Shown here in pieces: positions 57,124-64,000 of a stretch of DNA of 64,000 bases (positions within the stretch are counted from its first letter, which is position 1; each line of letters opens with the position of its first letter). A program made the position numbers and the translations under genes. Source of the stretch: Curtobacterium sp. ZW137 (lineage in GTDB: Bacteria; Actinomycetota; Actinomycetes; Actinomycetales; Microbacteriaceae); contig NZ_RJKS01000007.1 of NCBI RefSeq assembly GCF_003762905.1, forward strand, positions 34,436 to 98,435, written 5' to 3'. The notes under the pieces were generated by a model that was not told the origin of the DNA, searched no databases, and saw only the letters and a list, made by a program, of their open reading frames with translations.

Positions 57124-58447
57124 GGTCGCTCCCGCAGAGGTCGAGGATCATCAGCGCCATCGCCTCGATGCACGTGCGGTACTCGGCGAGGTCGAGGTGC
57201 TCGTCGGGCTGGTGCGCGACGCTGAGCTGCCCCGGGCCGAAGGTGATCGTCGGGACGCCTGCCTTGATCGGCAGGCCCATGTCCGTGTGGCACGTGACGC
57301 CCTGCACGACGGGCTCGATCCCGAGCGTGCCGAGCGCGGTCTGCGGGGCCACGACGAGCGGGTGCCGATCGTCGGTCTCGCCGCAGTCGGCGTCGACGAG
57401 CCAGGTCACGACGGGTGAGTTCGCGACGAGCCACGGGTCGTCGCCGACGAACGCGCTCACCATGTCCTCGATCTGCGCACGGACCAGACCACCGCCGCCG
57501 TGCTCGTCGAGCTCCCCGGGGAGGTACTGGACGTCGAAGCGGATCGTGAACGACCCCGCCCAGGAGCTGGGGTACGTGCCGGCGTCGATCTCGGCGACGT
57601 TCACCTGGCAGGGGAGCGGAACGTGCCGGTGGTTCTTCTCCGGCAGGTCGCGCCACGTGGAGTTCAGGGCGTCGACCGCGTCGAGGAGCCTGCGCCCGTA
57701 CGCGATCGCGTCGACCGCGCCGCCGTCCTGCCAGGCGGGCTGCTCGATCTCGATGTGGCCGCTCTTGCCCGGGATGGTGATCTCGCCCCAGATGATGCCG
57801 CGGCAGAGTGGCGCGACCTGCAGGCTCGTCGGCTCCGGGATGACGATGCCGAGCTCGGGGCGGTAGCCGCGGTGCACGAGTGCGAGCGTGCCCATGCCGC
57901 CCGTCTCCTCCTCGGTCACGGAGCCGAACTCGATGTCGCCGGCCAGCCGGACGCCGCTCGAGCGCACCGCACGGATGGCCGCCAGTGCGGCAGCCATGCC
58001 GCCCTTCATGTCGCACGCGCCGCGGCCGATGACACGGCCGTCCTGCACCGAGCTCGTGAACGGGCCGTCGGTCCAGCCCGGACCGCCGGGGACGACGTCG
58101 CAGTGCCCGAGGAACATCAGTGCCGGCGCGTCCGTCGGGCCGCTGCGGAAGCGTCCGACGAGGTTCGGGCGCCCGGTGAAGTCGCGGTCCGCGAAGTACC
58201 CGGGGCCGTCGGAGTACACCGCGAGCTCGGCGGCGGAGGGCTCCCACTCGTCGACCGTCGCACCGAGGTCCTCCAGGTGGCGGCGGAAGAACGCCTGGAC
58301 GTCGCCCTCACCACTGACCGCGGCGTCGTCACCGAACCAGGGACCGACGCTCGGGATCTCGATGAGGTCCCGGACCAGCTGGACGGCATCGTCGAACTGG
58401 GCGCTGACGAGGTCGAGGACCTCGCGCTGCTCGGGGGTGGTGGTCAC
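57116..58447 (-). CDS. M20-family deacetylase/amidohydrolase (ArgE type)
   Basis: 443 residues from GTG 58447, chosen for AGGAGATCCG immediately upstream; the frame is open to 58516. Di-zinc motifs: MFLGHCDVVPGG, GRGACDMKGG, SVTEEETGGMG, IPEPT and C-terminal HQPDEHLDL. The long form with GHIEIEQPAWQDGGAVDA resembles acetylornithine deacetylase and formylaminopyrimidine deformylase-type proteins. First gene of the long operon, probably removing an N-acyl group before phosphorylation. Confidence 0.9.
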   Translation of the reverse strand: MTTTPEQREVLDLVSAQFDDAVQLVRDLIEIPSVGPWFGDDAAVSGEGDVQAFFRRHLEDLGATVDEWEPSAAELAVYSDGPGYFADRDFTGRPNLVGRFRSGPTDAPALMFLGHCDVVPGGPGWTDGPFTSSVQDGRVIGRGACDMKGGMAAALAAIRAVRSSGVRLAGDIEFGSVTEEETGGMGTLALVHRGYRPELGIVIPEPTSLQVAPLCRGIIWGEITIPGKSGHIEIEQPAWQDGGAVDAIAYGRRLLDAVDALNSTWRDLPEKNHRHVPLPCQVNVAEIDAGTYPSSWAGSFTIRFDVQYLPGELDEHGGGGLVRAQIEDMVSAFVGDDPWLVANSPVVTWLVDADCGETDDRHPLVVAPQTALGTLGIEPVVQGVTCHTDMGLPIKAGVPTITFGPGQLSVAHQPDEHLDLAEYRTCIEAMALMILDLCGSDRA

Positions 58448-58579
58448 CGGATCTCCTGTCGCCGTGTCGGAACGTTCACGAATCATGTTCGAGAAGTAAC
58501 CAAAAGCGCTAGGCAAATGATCGCAACGTTACTTTTCTTCACGCTCACGAAACAGCCCGGAAACCGACCACCGTTCGGT
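58448..58579 (-). promoter_or_regulatory. Promoter region of the amide-catabolism operon
   Basis: Unusually AT-rich 100 bp. AAGTAAC (58493) and GTTACTT (about 58529) form an inverted repeat about 30 bp apart, a candidate operator for the operon DeoR protein. No strict consensus promoter could be fixed by eye; a TTGCGA-like -35 near 58520 is a possibility. Confidence 0.5.
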
Positions 58580-60064
58580 TCACCCCGCGCCGAGCACCTC
58601 GACCAACGCGTCGAGCGCACGCTCCAACGCCGGCAGTGACACCGCCCCGTACCCGAGGACCACCCCCTCGCCGGCGCTCCCCGCCGTGACCTCGTATTCC
58701 GCCAGGTCCGCCACGAGCACCCCGCGCGACGCGAGCCGGTCCACCACGGCCGCACCGCGCAGCGGACCCGACCACGACACCACCGTGTGCAGCCCGCCGG
58801 TGAGGGCCCGAGCCTCCAGGCCGGGGACGGAGCCCGCGGCGGACGTGAGCCGCGCGACGATCAGCGCACGCCGGTGCGTGTAGTCCCGCCGCACCCGGCC
58901 GAGGTGGCGCCGGAACGCGCCCGTCCGCAGCAGGTGCGCGACCGCTGCCTGCACCGGTTCCGCGACGACGGCGCCCCGCGCGACCCGGGCCGCCGTGACG
59001 GCGAGCGCGACGTCGGGGCGCCCCGCGGGCAGCACGACGTACGCACACCGCAGCCGCGGGTCGAAGGACTTCGAGAACCCGCCGACGTGCAGCACGCCCG
59101 GGTCGAGCGCCGCGAGCGCCGGGACGGGCTGCCCGCGGTGCCGGAACTCGGAATCGTAGTCGTCCTCGATGACGAGCGTCCCGGTCGCGTCGGCCCAGTC
59201 GAGGAGCGCTTGCCGCCGCGCGACCGGCATCACCGACCCGAGCGGGTACTGGTGCGTCGGCGTGACCATCACGGCGTCGAACCGGCTGCCCGCGCGCAGG
59301 ACGTCGAGGTCGAGCCCGTCCTCGTCGAGCGGGACCCCCACGACCTCGCCGCCGGCGCTCACCACCGCCCGGTGTCCGGTCCGGTACCCGGGGTCCTCGA
59401 CGGCGATCCGCGGGGCGCGGCCGAGCGAGACCCGGAGCGCCTCGGTGACGAGGGAGAGCGCCTCCGAAGTACCCGCGGCCACGACCACCCGGCGGGGATC
59501 CGGCGCGAAACCCCGGCTCAGGCCGAGCTGGGCGGCGACCTGCTCGCGGAGCGGGGGAAGGCCGAGCGGGTCCGAGAGCGCGTTGCGGAGTGGCAGGTCG
59601 GCTGCGGCGCGCCAGGCTGCCCGCCAGTCCCGGTCCGAGATGGCGGTGACCGCGGGGATGCCCGGGCGGCAGTCGATCACGGCGGCCCGCGGTGCGTCGG
59701 CGGAGACGGTCGGCGTGTCCGTCGCCGAGGCGGCCGAGGCGGCCGAGGCGCCCGAGGCGGCCGAGGCGCCCGCGGCCGCCGAGGCCGCCGAGACTCCCGG
59801 CACGACCGGGACGCCGGCAGCGGCACCGACCGGCACCGGACCGTCGACCGAGGCCGCCACCCGCGCCGCCGCCCCGTGCCGCGTCCGGATGTACCCCTCG
59901 CCGTCGAGCTGCTCGTACGCCGCCACGACCGTGCCGCGCGCGACACCGAGCTCCGCGGCCAGCGCACGCGTGGACGGCAGCGCGTCCCCGGACCGCAGCG
60001 TCCCGTCGTGGACCATCCCACGGATCCGCGCGACGACCCCGGCCGTCTTCCCGAACTGGTCCAT
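58580..60064 (-). CDS. MocR/PdxR-type regulator (GntR HTH fused to class I aminotransferase)
   Basis: 494 residues. GntR wHTH at 1-70 (LRSGDALPSTRALAAELGVARGTVVAAYEQLDGEGYIR), a ~45-residue Ala/Ser/Gly linker, then an aminotransferase-like domain from ~130 with VEDPGY, IEDDYDSEF and PLP Lys332 in FSKSFDPRLR. Divergent from a PNPOx-like flavoprotein gene, as seen for PdxR-type regulators, with a shared palindrome. Confidence 0.94.
   Translation of the reverse strand: MDQFGKTAGVVARIRGMVHDGTLRSGDALPSTRALAAELGVARGTVVAAYEQLDGEGYIRTRHGAAARVAASVDGPVPVGAAAGVPVVPGVSAASAAAGASAASGASAASAASATDTPTVSADAPRAAVIDCRPGIPAVTAISDRDWRAAWRAAADLPLRNALSDPLGLPPLREQVAAQLGLSRGFAPDPRRVVVAAGTSEALSLVTEALRVSLGRAPRIAVEDPGYRTGHRAVVSAGGEVVGVPLDEDGLDLDVLRAGSRFDAVMVTPTHQYPLGSVMPVARRQALLDWADATGTLVIEDDYDSEFRHRGQPVPALAALDPGVLHVGGFSKSFDPRLRCAYVVLPAGRPDVALAVTAARVARGAVVAEPVQAAVAHLLRTGAFRRHLGRVRRDYTHRRALIVARLTSAAGSVPGLEARALTGGLHTVVSWSGPLRGAAVVDRLASRGVLVADLAEYEVTAGSAGEGVVLGYGAVSLPALERALDALVEVLGAG
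59724..59792 (-). repeat. 9-nt repeat encoding the MocR linker
   Basis: Imperfect units of GAGGCGGCC/GAGGCGCCC, seven or more, encode ASAASG-like residues between the two domains. In-frame slippage would change linker length. Confidence 0.7.
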
Positions 60065-60080
60065 GCATCACCCCGTCATC

Positions 60081-60099
60081 TGGACTACTGACTAGTCCA
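60081..60099. promoter_or_regulatory. MocR operator candidate
   Basis: TGGACTA-CTGAC-TAGTCCA, 7-bp inverted repeat with 5-bp centre between the divergent MocR and PNPOx-like genes. TAGCGT (60110-60115) follows six bases before the plus-strand ATG, so the site sits in the -35 region. Confidence 0.7.
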
Positions 60100-60121
60100 C
60101 TCCCGAACCTAGCGTGGGCCC

Positions 60122-60895
60122 ATGACGACGCCCCACCCCGCCCCGCACACACAGGCCGTGCCCCACCCCGACCACCCCGACATGACCGTCCGCCGCAAGC
60201 GCGACCGCCAGCAGACCGACCCGGAGGCCCTCCGCGAGGTCCTCGGCGAGGCCTTCGTCGCCCACGTCGGCCTCGTCCGTGGCGGCCACCCGATCGTGCT
60301 GCCCTTCCTCTGCGGCGTCGGCGACCTCGGCGCGGGTCCGGTCCTCCTGCTGCACGGATCCACCGGCGGTGGCCTGTTCCTCGACGCCGGTCCGGAAGGA
60401 GTCCAGGTCGCGGCGACCGTCACGCACCTCGACGGCATCGTCTTCGCGCGCTCGACCTTCGACAGCTCGGCGAACTACCGCAGCGCGATGATCGCCGGTC
60501 GCGCCACCGTCGTCCCGGCCGAGCTCCGCGCCGAGGCGCTCTGGCAGGTCAGCGACCACCTGATGCCCGGCCGCCGCGACGAGGTCCGCGAGATGACCGC
60601 GAAGGAGGTCCGCCAGACCCAGGTCCTGCAGCTCCCGCTCGAGCACGCGAGCGTCAAGGTACGGTTCGCGGGCGTCGGCGAGGCCGCCGACGACGGCGAG
60701 GACCACGGCGTCTGGGCGGGGGTCCTGCCGCTCGCGGTCCGCGCAGGCGCTCCGATCCCGGGGACCGTTTCGGGGGACACGCCGGGGGACGCGCGCGTGG
60801 ACCCGTCCATCGTCGGGCTCGCGTCACGTCTCGAGGCCGTCGCGACCGCCCGGGAGGCCCGACTCGCCGCCGTCATGCGGCCAGCGGCCGTCTGA
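60122..60895 (+). CDS. Pyridoxamine-5'-phosphate-oxidase-fold flavoprotein
   Basis: 257 residues. Split-barrel FMN fold: RQQTDPEALREVLGEAFVAHVGLVRGGHPIVLPFLCGV, GSTGGGLFLDAG and STFDSSANYRSAMIAGRATVV, similar to the nitroimidazole-reductase/PNPOx-like group of ~220-260 residues. Divergent from the MocR regulator, which probably activates it and represses itself. Leaderless start. Confidence 0.85.
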   Translation: MTTPHPAPHTQAVPHPDHPDMTVRRKRDRQQTDPEALREVLGEAFVAHVGLVRGGHPIVLPFLCGVGDLGAGPVLLLHGSTGGGLFLDAGPEGVQVAATVTHLDGIVFARSTFDSSANYRSAMIAGRATVVPAELRAEALWQVSDHLMPGRRDEVREMTAKEVRQTQVLQLPLEHASVKVRFAGVGEAADDGEDHGVWAGVLPLAVRAGAPIPGTVSGDTPGDARVDPSIVGLASRLEAVATAREARLAAVMRPAAV

Positions 60896-60943
60896 CGGGT
60901 CAGCTGCAGGGCCCCGAACGGCTCGGGAACGGCTGGACCGGAC

Positions 60944-60974
60944 CGTCGTTCCTGTGACGGGCTGCAGGAAACGA
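60944..60974. terminator. Hairpin after PNPOx-like gene
   Basis: GTCGTTCCTG (60944 onwards) pairs with CAGGAAACGAC (to 60974) with one bulged A. A GCGACAG-type hairpin, immediately upstream of the NlpC/P60 gene's promoter region. Confidence 0.55.
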
Positions 60975-61067
60975 CAGCGCTTCCCCAGCCGGGATCAGGT
61001 TCGTGACCAATACGTTATCTTCCCGAGTCCCGTTCCCGAGGCGGTCGACTCGTACCCGGAAGGAACC

Positions 61068-62006
61068 ATGGGACGCCACGCTCTGCCCGCAGCCGACGAC
61101 GGCCTGCACGCACCGACCCCGTCGACAGCAGCACCCGTGGCACCCCCGGCTCGTCCGCGCGGACGTCGCTCGGCCGCCGGTCCCGTCGTGGCCCGTTCCA
61201 CCTTCGTCGAGCACCAGAGGCCGGCCCGCGTCGTCTCGCTGGCCCCGGCGCGTCCGTCGGAACCCGTCGCCCGCGTTGCCGCCGGTGCCGCGTTCGTCTC
61301 GCGCACCGGAGCGCTCCGTGCCGAGCGCGCCCTGGACCCGCGGCACGTCCGCCGTGCCGCCAACGCCAAGCGTGCGGCGATCCTGCTCGCACCGGCCCTG
61401 GCCTTCACCTCGGCGCTGACCCTCTCGATGCCGGCGAACGCCGCGACGCCCGAGGTCACGGCGGCGCCGACCACCACCACGACGTCGCAGCACCTGCAGA
61501 CGTACACGGTGGCGCACGACGTCGAGATCCCGATCACCTCGACCGACGGCATGACGACCACCTCGGTGGTGTCCTACCCGACACTCGTCACCCGCTTCGG
61601 CGTGACGACCGCGCAGGCCGAGGCCACGATCTCCGCCGCACTGTCCGCCGGCGGCGACCGGGCGACGATCCTCCAGACGGCACTGCAGTACCTCGGCGAC
61701 CCGTACGTCGAGGGCGGCGCGAGTCACGCGGGCATCGACTGCTCCGGCCTGACGATGGTGGCGTACCAGGCGGTGGGCATCCAGCTCGCGCACTACGTCC
61801 CGACGCAGGACGCCGCCGCGACGACGATCCCGGACTCCGAGGCGAAGCCCGGCGACATGGTCGTCTACGACAACGAGGACCACGTCGGGCTCTACCTCGG
61901 CGACGGCCTCGTGCTGCAGGCGCCGCACCCGGGCGAGGTCGTCGACATCGTGCCGATGTACTCCGCCGCACACCACTTCGCACGCCTGCTGCCCGCCGGT
62001 TCCTGA
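61068..62006 (+). CDS. NlpC/P60 (C40) peptidoglycan endopeptidase
   Basis: 312 residues from ATG 61068 with GGAAGGA upstream. Long basic cytoplasmic N-region (~100 residues), then a hydrophobic segment at ~103-122 and ANAA, a probable signal-peptidase I site near 126. NlpC/P60 domain from ~200: catalytic Cys225 in DCSGLTM, His in EDHVGLYL and a third His in APHPGEVV. Secreted D-Glu-diaminopimelate-type cell-wall hydrolase. The unusually long positively charged N-region is typical of some actinobacterial exported hydrolases. Upstream 172 nt hold no recognised riboswitch. Confidence 0.9.
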   Translation: MGRHALPAADDGLHAPTPSTAAPVAPPARPRGRRSAAGPVVARSTFVEHQRPARVVSLAPARPSEPVARVAAGAAFVSRTGALRAERALDPRHVRRAANAKRAAILLAPALAFTSALTLSMPANAATPEVTAAPTTTTTSQHLQTYTVAHDVEIPITSTDGMTTTSVVSYPTLVTRFGVTTAQAEATISAALSAGGDRATILQTALQYLGDPYVEGGASHAGIDCSGLTMVAYQAVGIQLAHYVPTQDAAATTIPDSEAKPGDMVVYDNEDHVGLYLGDGLVLQAPHPGEVVDIVPMYSAAHHFARLLPAGS

Positions 62007-62036
62007 CGGGGCGCGCCCGTCCCGTAAGCTGGAGTG

Positions 62037-63278
62037 ATGGCCACCGAGACCCGCACCCCGTTCGAGGAACAGCAGGCAGCACGTTCTGCCCGCCCGCAGG
62101 TGCGTCCCCGGACCGAGGGCTGGACCCAGGCCACCGACGGCGAAGGCCGGCCGCTGCTGCAGTTCGCGTCGCCGAAGCGCGGCAAGCCGCCGGAGCACCT
62201 CGCGGACCTCTCGGTCGCAGAGCGTGAGGCGAAGGTCAAGGAGCTCGGGCTGCCCGGCTTCCGCGCCAAGCAGCTCTCGACGCACTACTTCACGCACTAC
62301 ACGTCCGACCCCGACCGGATGACGGACCTGCCCGCTGCCCAGCGCGAGGAACTCGTCGCCGGTATGCTTCCGCCCCTGCTGACCGAGACCCGGCGTCTCG
62401 CGACGGACAAGGGCGACACGATCAAGTTCCTCTGGAAGCTGCACGACGGCGCCCTCGTCGAGTCGGTGCTCATGCGGTACCCCGGGCGCATCACGCTCTG
62501 CGTCTCGTCCCAGGCGGGCTGCGGCATGAACTGCCCGTTCTGCGCGACCGGCCAGCAGGGCCTGACGCGGAACATGTCCACCGCGGAGATCATCGAGCAG
62601 ATCGTCCGCGCGAACGCCGCCATCGCCGCCGGGGAACTCGGCGGTGACCCGCGCAAGGGCGGCAAGGACCGCGTCGACGCCGAGCGCGTCACGAACATCG
62701 TGTTCATGGGCATGGGGGAGCCCCTGGCGAACTACAAGCGCGTGATGGACGCCGTCCGGACGATGGTGGCCCCGCAGCCGCACGGACTCGGGATGAGTGC
62801 ACGCGGCATCACGGTGTCGACCGTCGGCCTGGTGCCCGCGATCCTGAAGCTCGCCGAGGAAGACATCCCGATCACCTTCGCGCTGTCCCTGCACGCGCCA
62901 GACGACGAGCTCCGCGACGAGCTCATCCCGGTGAACTCGAGGTGGAAGGCGGACGAGGCGATCGATGCCGCCCACAACTACTACCTCAAGACCGGTCGAC
63001 GGGTCTCGATCGAGTACGCGCTCATCAAGGACATGAACGACCACGCCTGGCGTGCCGATCTGCTGGCGGAGAAGCTCAACAAGCGTGGCAAGGGCTGGGT
63101 GCACGTGAACCCGATCCCGCTGAACCCGACGCCCGGCTCCGTGTGGACCTCGTCGGAGGTGCACGTGCAGGACGAGTTCGTCCGCCGCCTCAACGCCGCC
63201 GGCATCCCGACGACCCTCCGCGACACCCGCGGCAAGGAGATCGACGGCGCCTGCGGGCAGCTCGCCGCGGCCGAGTAG
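62037..63278 (+). CDS. rlmN: Dual-specificity RNA methyltransferase RlmN
   Basis: 413 residues from ATG 62037; TAAGCT six bases upstream. Radical SAM C-x3-C-x2-C: Cys162, Cys166 and Cys169 in [12 protein letters not shown]-terminal [14 protein letters not shown] contains the second-catalytic Cys. Makes 2-methyladenosine at A2503 of 23S rRNA and A37 of some tRNAs. Directly upstream of an rRNA operon promoter region. Confidence 0.97.
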   Translation: MATETRTPFEEQQAARSARPQVRPRTEGWTQATDGEGRPLLQFASPKRGKPPEHLADLSVAEREAKVKELGLPGFRAKQLSTHYFTHYTSDPDRMTDLPAAQREELVAGMLPPLLTETRRLATDKGDTIKFLWKLHDGALVESVLMRYPGRITLCVSSQAGCGMNCPFCATGQQGLTRNMSTAEIIEQIVRANAAIAAGELGGDPRKGGKDRVDAERVTNIVFMGMGEPLANYKRVMDAVRTMVAPQPHGLGMSARGITVSTVGLVPAILKLAEEDIPITFALSLHAPDDELRDELIPVNSRWKADEAIDAAHNYYLKTGRRVSIEYALIKDMNDHAWRADLLAEKLNKRGKGWVHVNPIPLNPTPGSVWTSSEVHVQDEFVRRLNAAGIPTTLRDTRGKEIDGACGQLAAAE

Positions 63279-63304
63279 CCGCTCGGTCCCTGGCGCCCGG
63301 TCCG

Positions 63305-63334
63305 AGGGCACGATGCGTTCGCGCATCGTGCCCT
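63305..63334. terminator. rlmN terminator
   Basis: A 13-bp perfect stem (core GGGCACGATGCG / CGCATCGTGCCC) with a TTCG tetraloop, followed by TT, 26 nt after the rlmN stop. Confidence 0.88.
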
Positions 63335-63683
63335 TCGTCGTTCCCGGGGAGCCCGGCCCGCGCTGCCCGGCCCGCTGCCCGCGGTGCCCGCTGCCGGCTG
63401 CCGGCTGCTGCCCGCTGCTGCCCGAAGCCTGCGGCCCGCGGCGCCGCGCGAGCCGCTCCCGATCCGCGCAACCCTTCCGACACAGCGCTCGACGATCGAC
63501 TCGCGCGCTGTCGACCCATGCGGACGCAGCGGATGCGTCCGCATGCTCCGACACGACGGAAGTCGATCGACCTCTGCACTGTCGGACGATGCGCGCGCAC
63601 TCGCCTCCCGCCGCCACATCCGGAGCCCCGATCCGCGGAATCACGGGGATCCAGCCCCGCGACACGCCCGGGAGGCACGACGG
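63335..63683. other. Gene-free stretch with stem-loops before rRNA promoter
   Basis: No coding sequence is seen. GC-simple CTGCCGGCTGC-type tracts fill 63350-63440. A 7-bp ACAGCGC stem lies at 63482-63511, and a 12-bp stem CATGCGGACGCA / TGCGTCCGCATG with 5-nt loop at 63517-63545. Other short repeats recall the GCGACAG hairpin group. Confidence 0.5.
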
Positions 63684-63713
63684 TTGGCGGGGCCCCCAGG
63701 CCCTGTGTAAAGT
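63684..63713 (+). promoter_or_regulatory. rRNA operon promoter (P1)
   Basis: TTGGCG (63684-63689), 18-bp spacer, TAAAGT (63708-63713), followed by an A/T-rich start region. The last strong promoter before the rRNA leader. Confidence 0.65.
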
Positions 63714-64000
63714 AATCACTCGTTGCCGCTGAGGCGGAGAACGGAACGGCCGAGACGGTCACAGGGTGCAAGCCCTGGAGACGCAGTCCGGACGGGGTCC
63801 CGCTCAGGCAACCAGCCCCCGAAGAAGTCGAAGTAATTCGACGTGTCCTCGGGCGGTAACAAGAACGAATGCCTCTCTGGCGGAACCTGTTACGGGTCGA
63901 GCGTTGAGTGCGTCTGGTCCTTGAGAACTCAACAGCGTGCACATTGTCAATGCCAATTTATTGACCCCGTGGCGTTCCACTTGTGGGACGTCCGGAGACA
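63714..64000 (+). promoter_or_regulatory. rRNA operon leader, 16S gene just outside window
   Basis: Actinobacterial pre-16S leader: a long folded domain at ~63722-63812 (GTTGCC/GGCAAC and CTGAG/CTCAG pairing), hairpin GTCGAA-GTAA-TTCGAC at 63827-63842, stem GTAACA/TGTTAC at 63856-63893, boxA TGGTCCTTGAGA at 63915-63926, then GAACTCAACAGCGTGCACA, which is characteristic of the region before 16S in this family. No CDS. The mature 16S 5' end lies beyond base 64000. Confidence 0.8.

Noticed and set aside
60896..61067. c-di-AMP (ydaO-type) riboswitch before the NlpC/P60 gene
   Set aside because: Such riboswitches often precede actinobacterial NlpC/P60 genes, but the conserved core segments were not found; only a hairpin and possible promoter are present.
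60900..63719. 939-residue open frame on the minus strand
   Set aside because: Antisense to the NlpC/P60 and rlmN genes and the rRNA promoter region; only shadow-type composition.

Overview
The window is very GC-rich DNA from an actinobacterium, most likely a plant-associated member of the Microbacteriaceae such as Curtobacterium. The genus is inference. It rests on codon use, Der and RlmN sequence style, RecQ architecture, many apparently leaderless starts, and a catabolic gene content suited to plant material. No CRISPR array, insertion sequence or prophage was seen.

Layout. 1-7.9 kb: 3' part of der, small membrane or hypothetical proteins, an aldo/keto reductase, a RecQ helicase with a phosphoribosyltransferase-like tail, a lipoprotein and tRNA-Pro(GGG) with a near-ideal terminator. 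8-17.4 kb: transporter/hydrolase modules, namely GPH symporter-TetR-large hydrolase, then two sister MFS transporters around a GntR regulator and a type-B carboxylesterase. 17.5-31.6 kb: CPBP protease, a two-component system, a Baeyer-Villiger-type monooxygenase facing a MarR regulator, a TolB-like propeller protein, an alpha/beta hydrolase, an MmyB-type regulator-cupin-aldo/keto reductase operon, a GT14-like transferase with an NAD epimerase, and a Gfo/Idh-DUF6807 fusion. 31.7-39.6 kb: a methyltransferase, then a FadR-type regulator divergent from a six-gene, mostly overlapping operon. That operon reads as a complete D-apionate route: anion transporter, L-erythrulose kinase, RpiB-like and TIM-like isomerases, OiaC-like decarboxylase and ApnO-like oxidoisomerase, delivering D-erythrose 4-phosphate.

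40.8-58.4 kb: an island rich in amide-bond hydrolases. A LacI regulator with two clear operators controls a GATase-like/TenA-like/M28 operon. Converging on it is an eleven-gene minus-strand run: M20 hydrolase, APH-type kinase, class III aminotransferase or phospho-lyase, a complete sugar-type ABC importer, two amidases, DeoR regulator, a second M20 hydrolase and an allophanate-hydrolase-like amidase. I know no described pathway with this set. It is the best candidate here for an undescribed catabolic system, perhaps for an N-acylated amino alcohol or amino sugar-like compound. 58.5-64 kb: a MocR regulator divergent from a PNPOx-like flavoprotein, an NlpC/P60 hydrolase, rlmN, then the promoter, boxA and leader of an rRNA operon whose 16S gene should begin just beyond the right edge.

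Non-coding themes: (i) at least eleven genes have a TAnnnT hexamer 6-7 nt before the start codon, implying leaderless mRNAs; (ii) a 44-45 nt inverted repeat occurs in four intergenic copies, with a half copy and a copy-like arm inside the aminotransferase gene; (iii) a second, looser hairpin family is built on GCGACAG/CTGTCGC; (iv) good palindromic operators lie beside the MarR, FadR, GntR, LacI and MocR genes.
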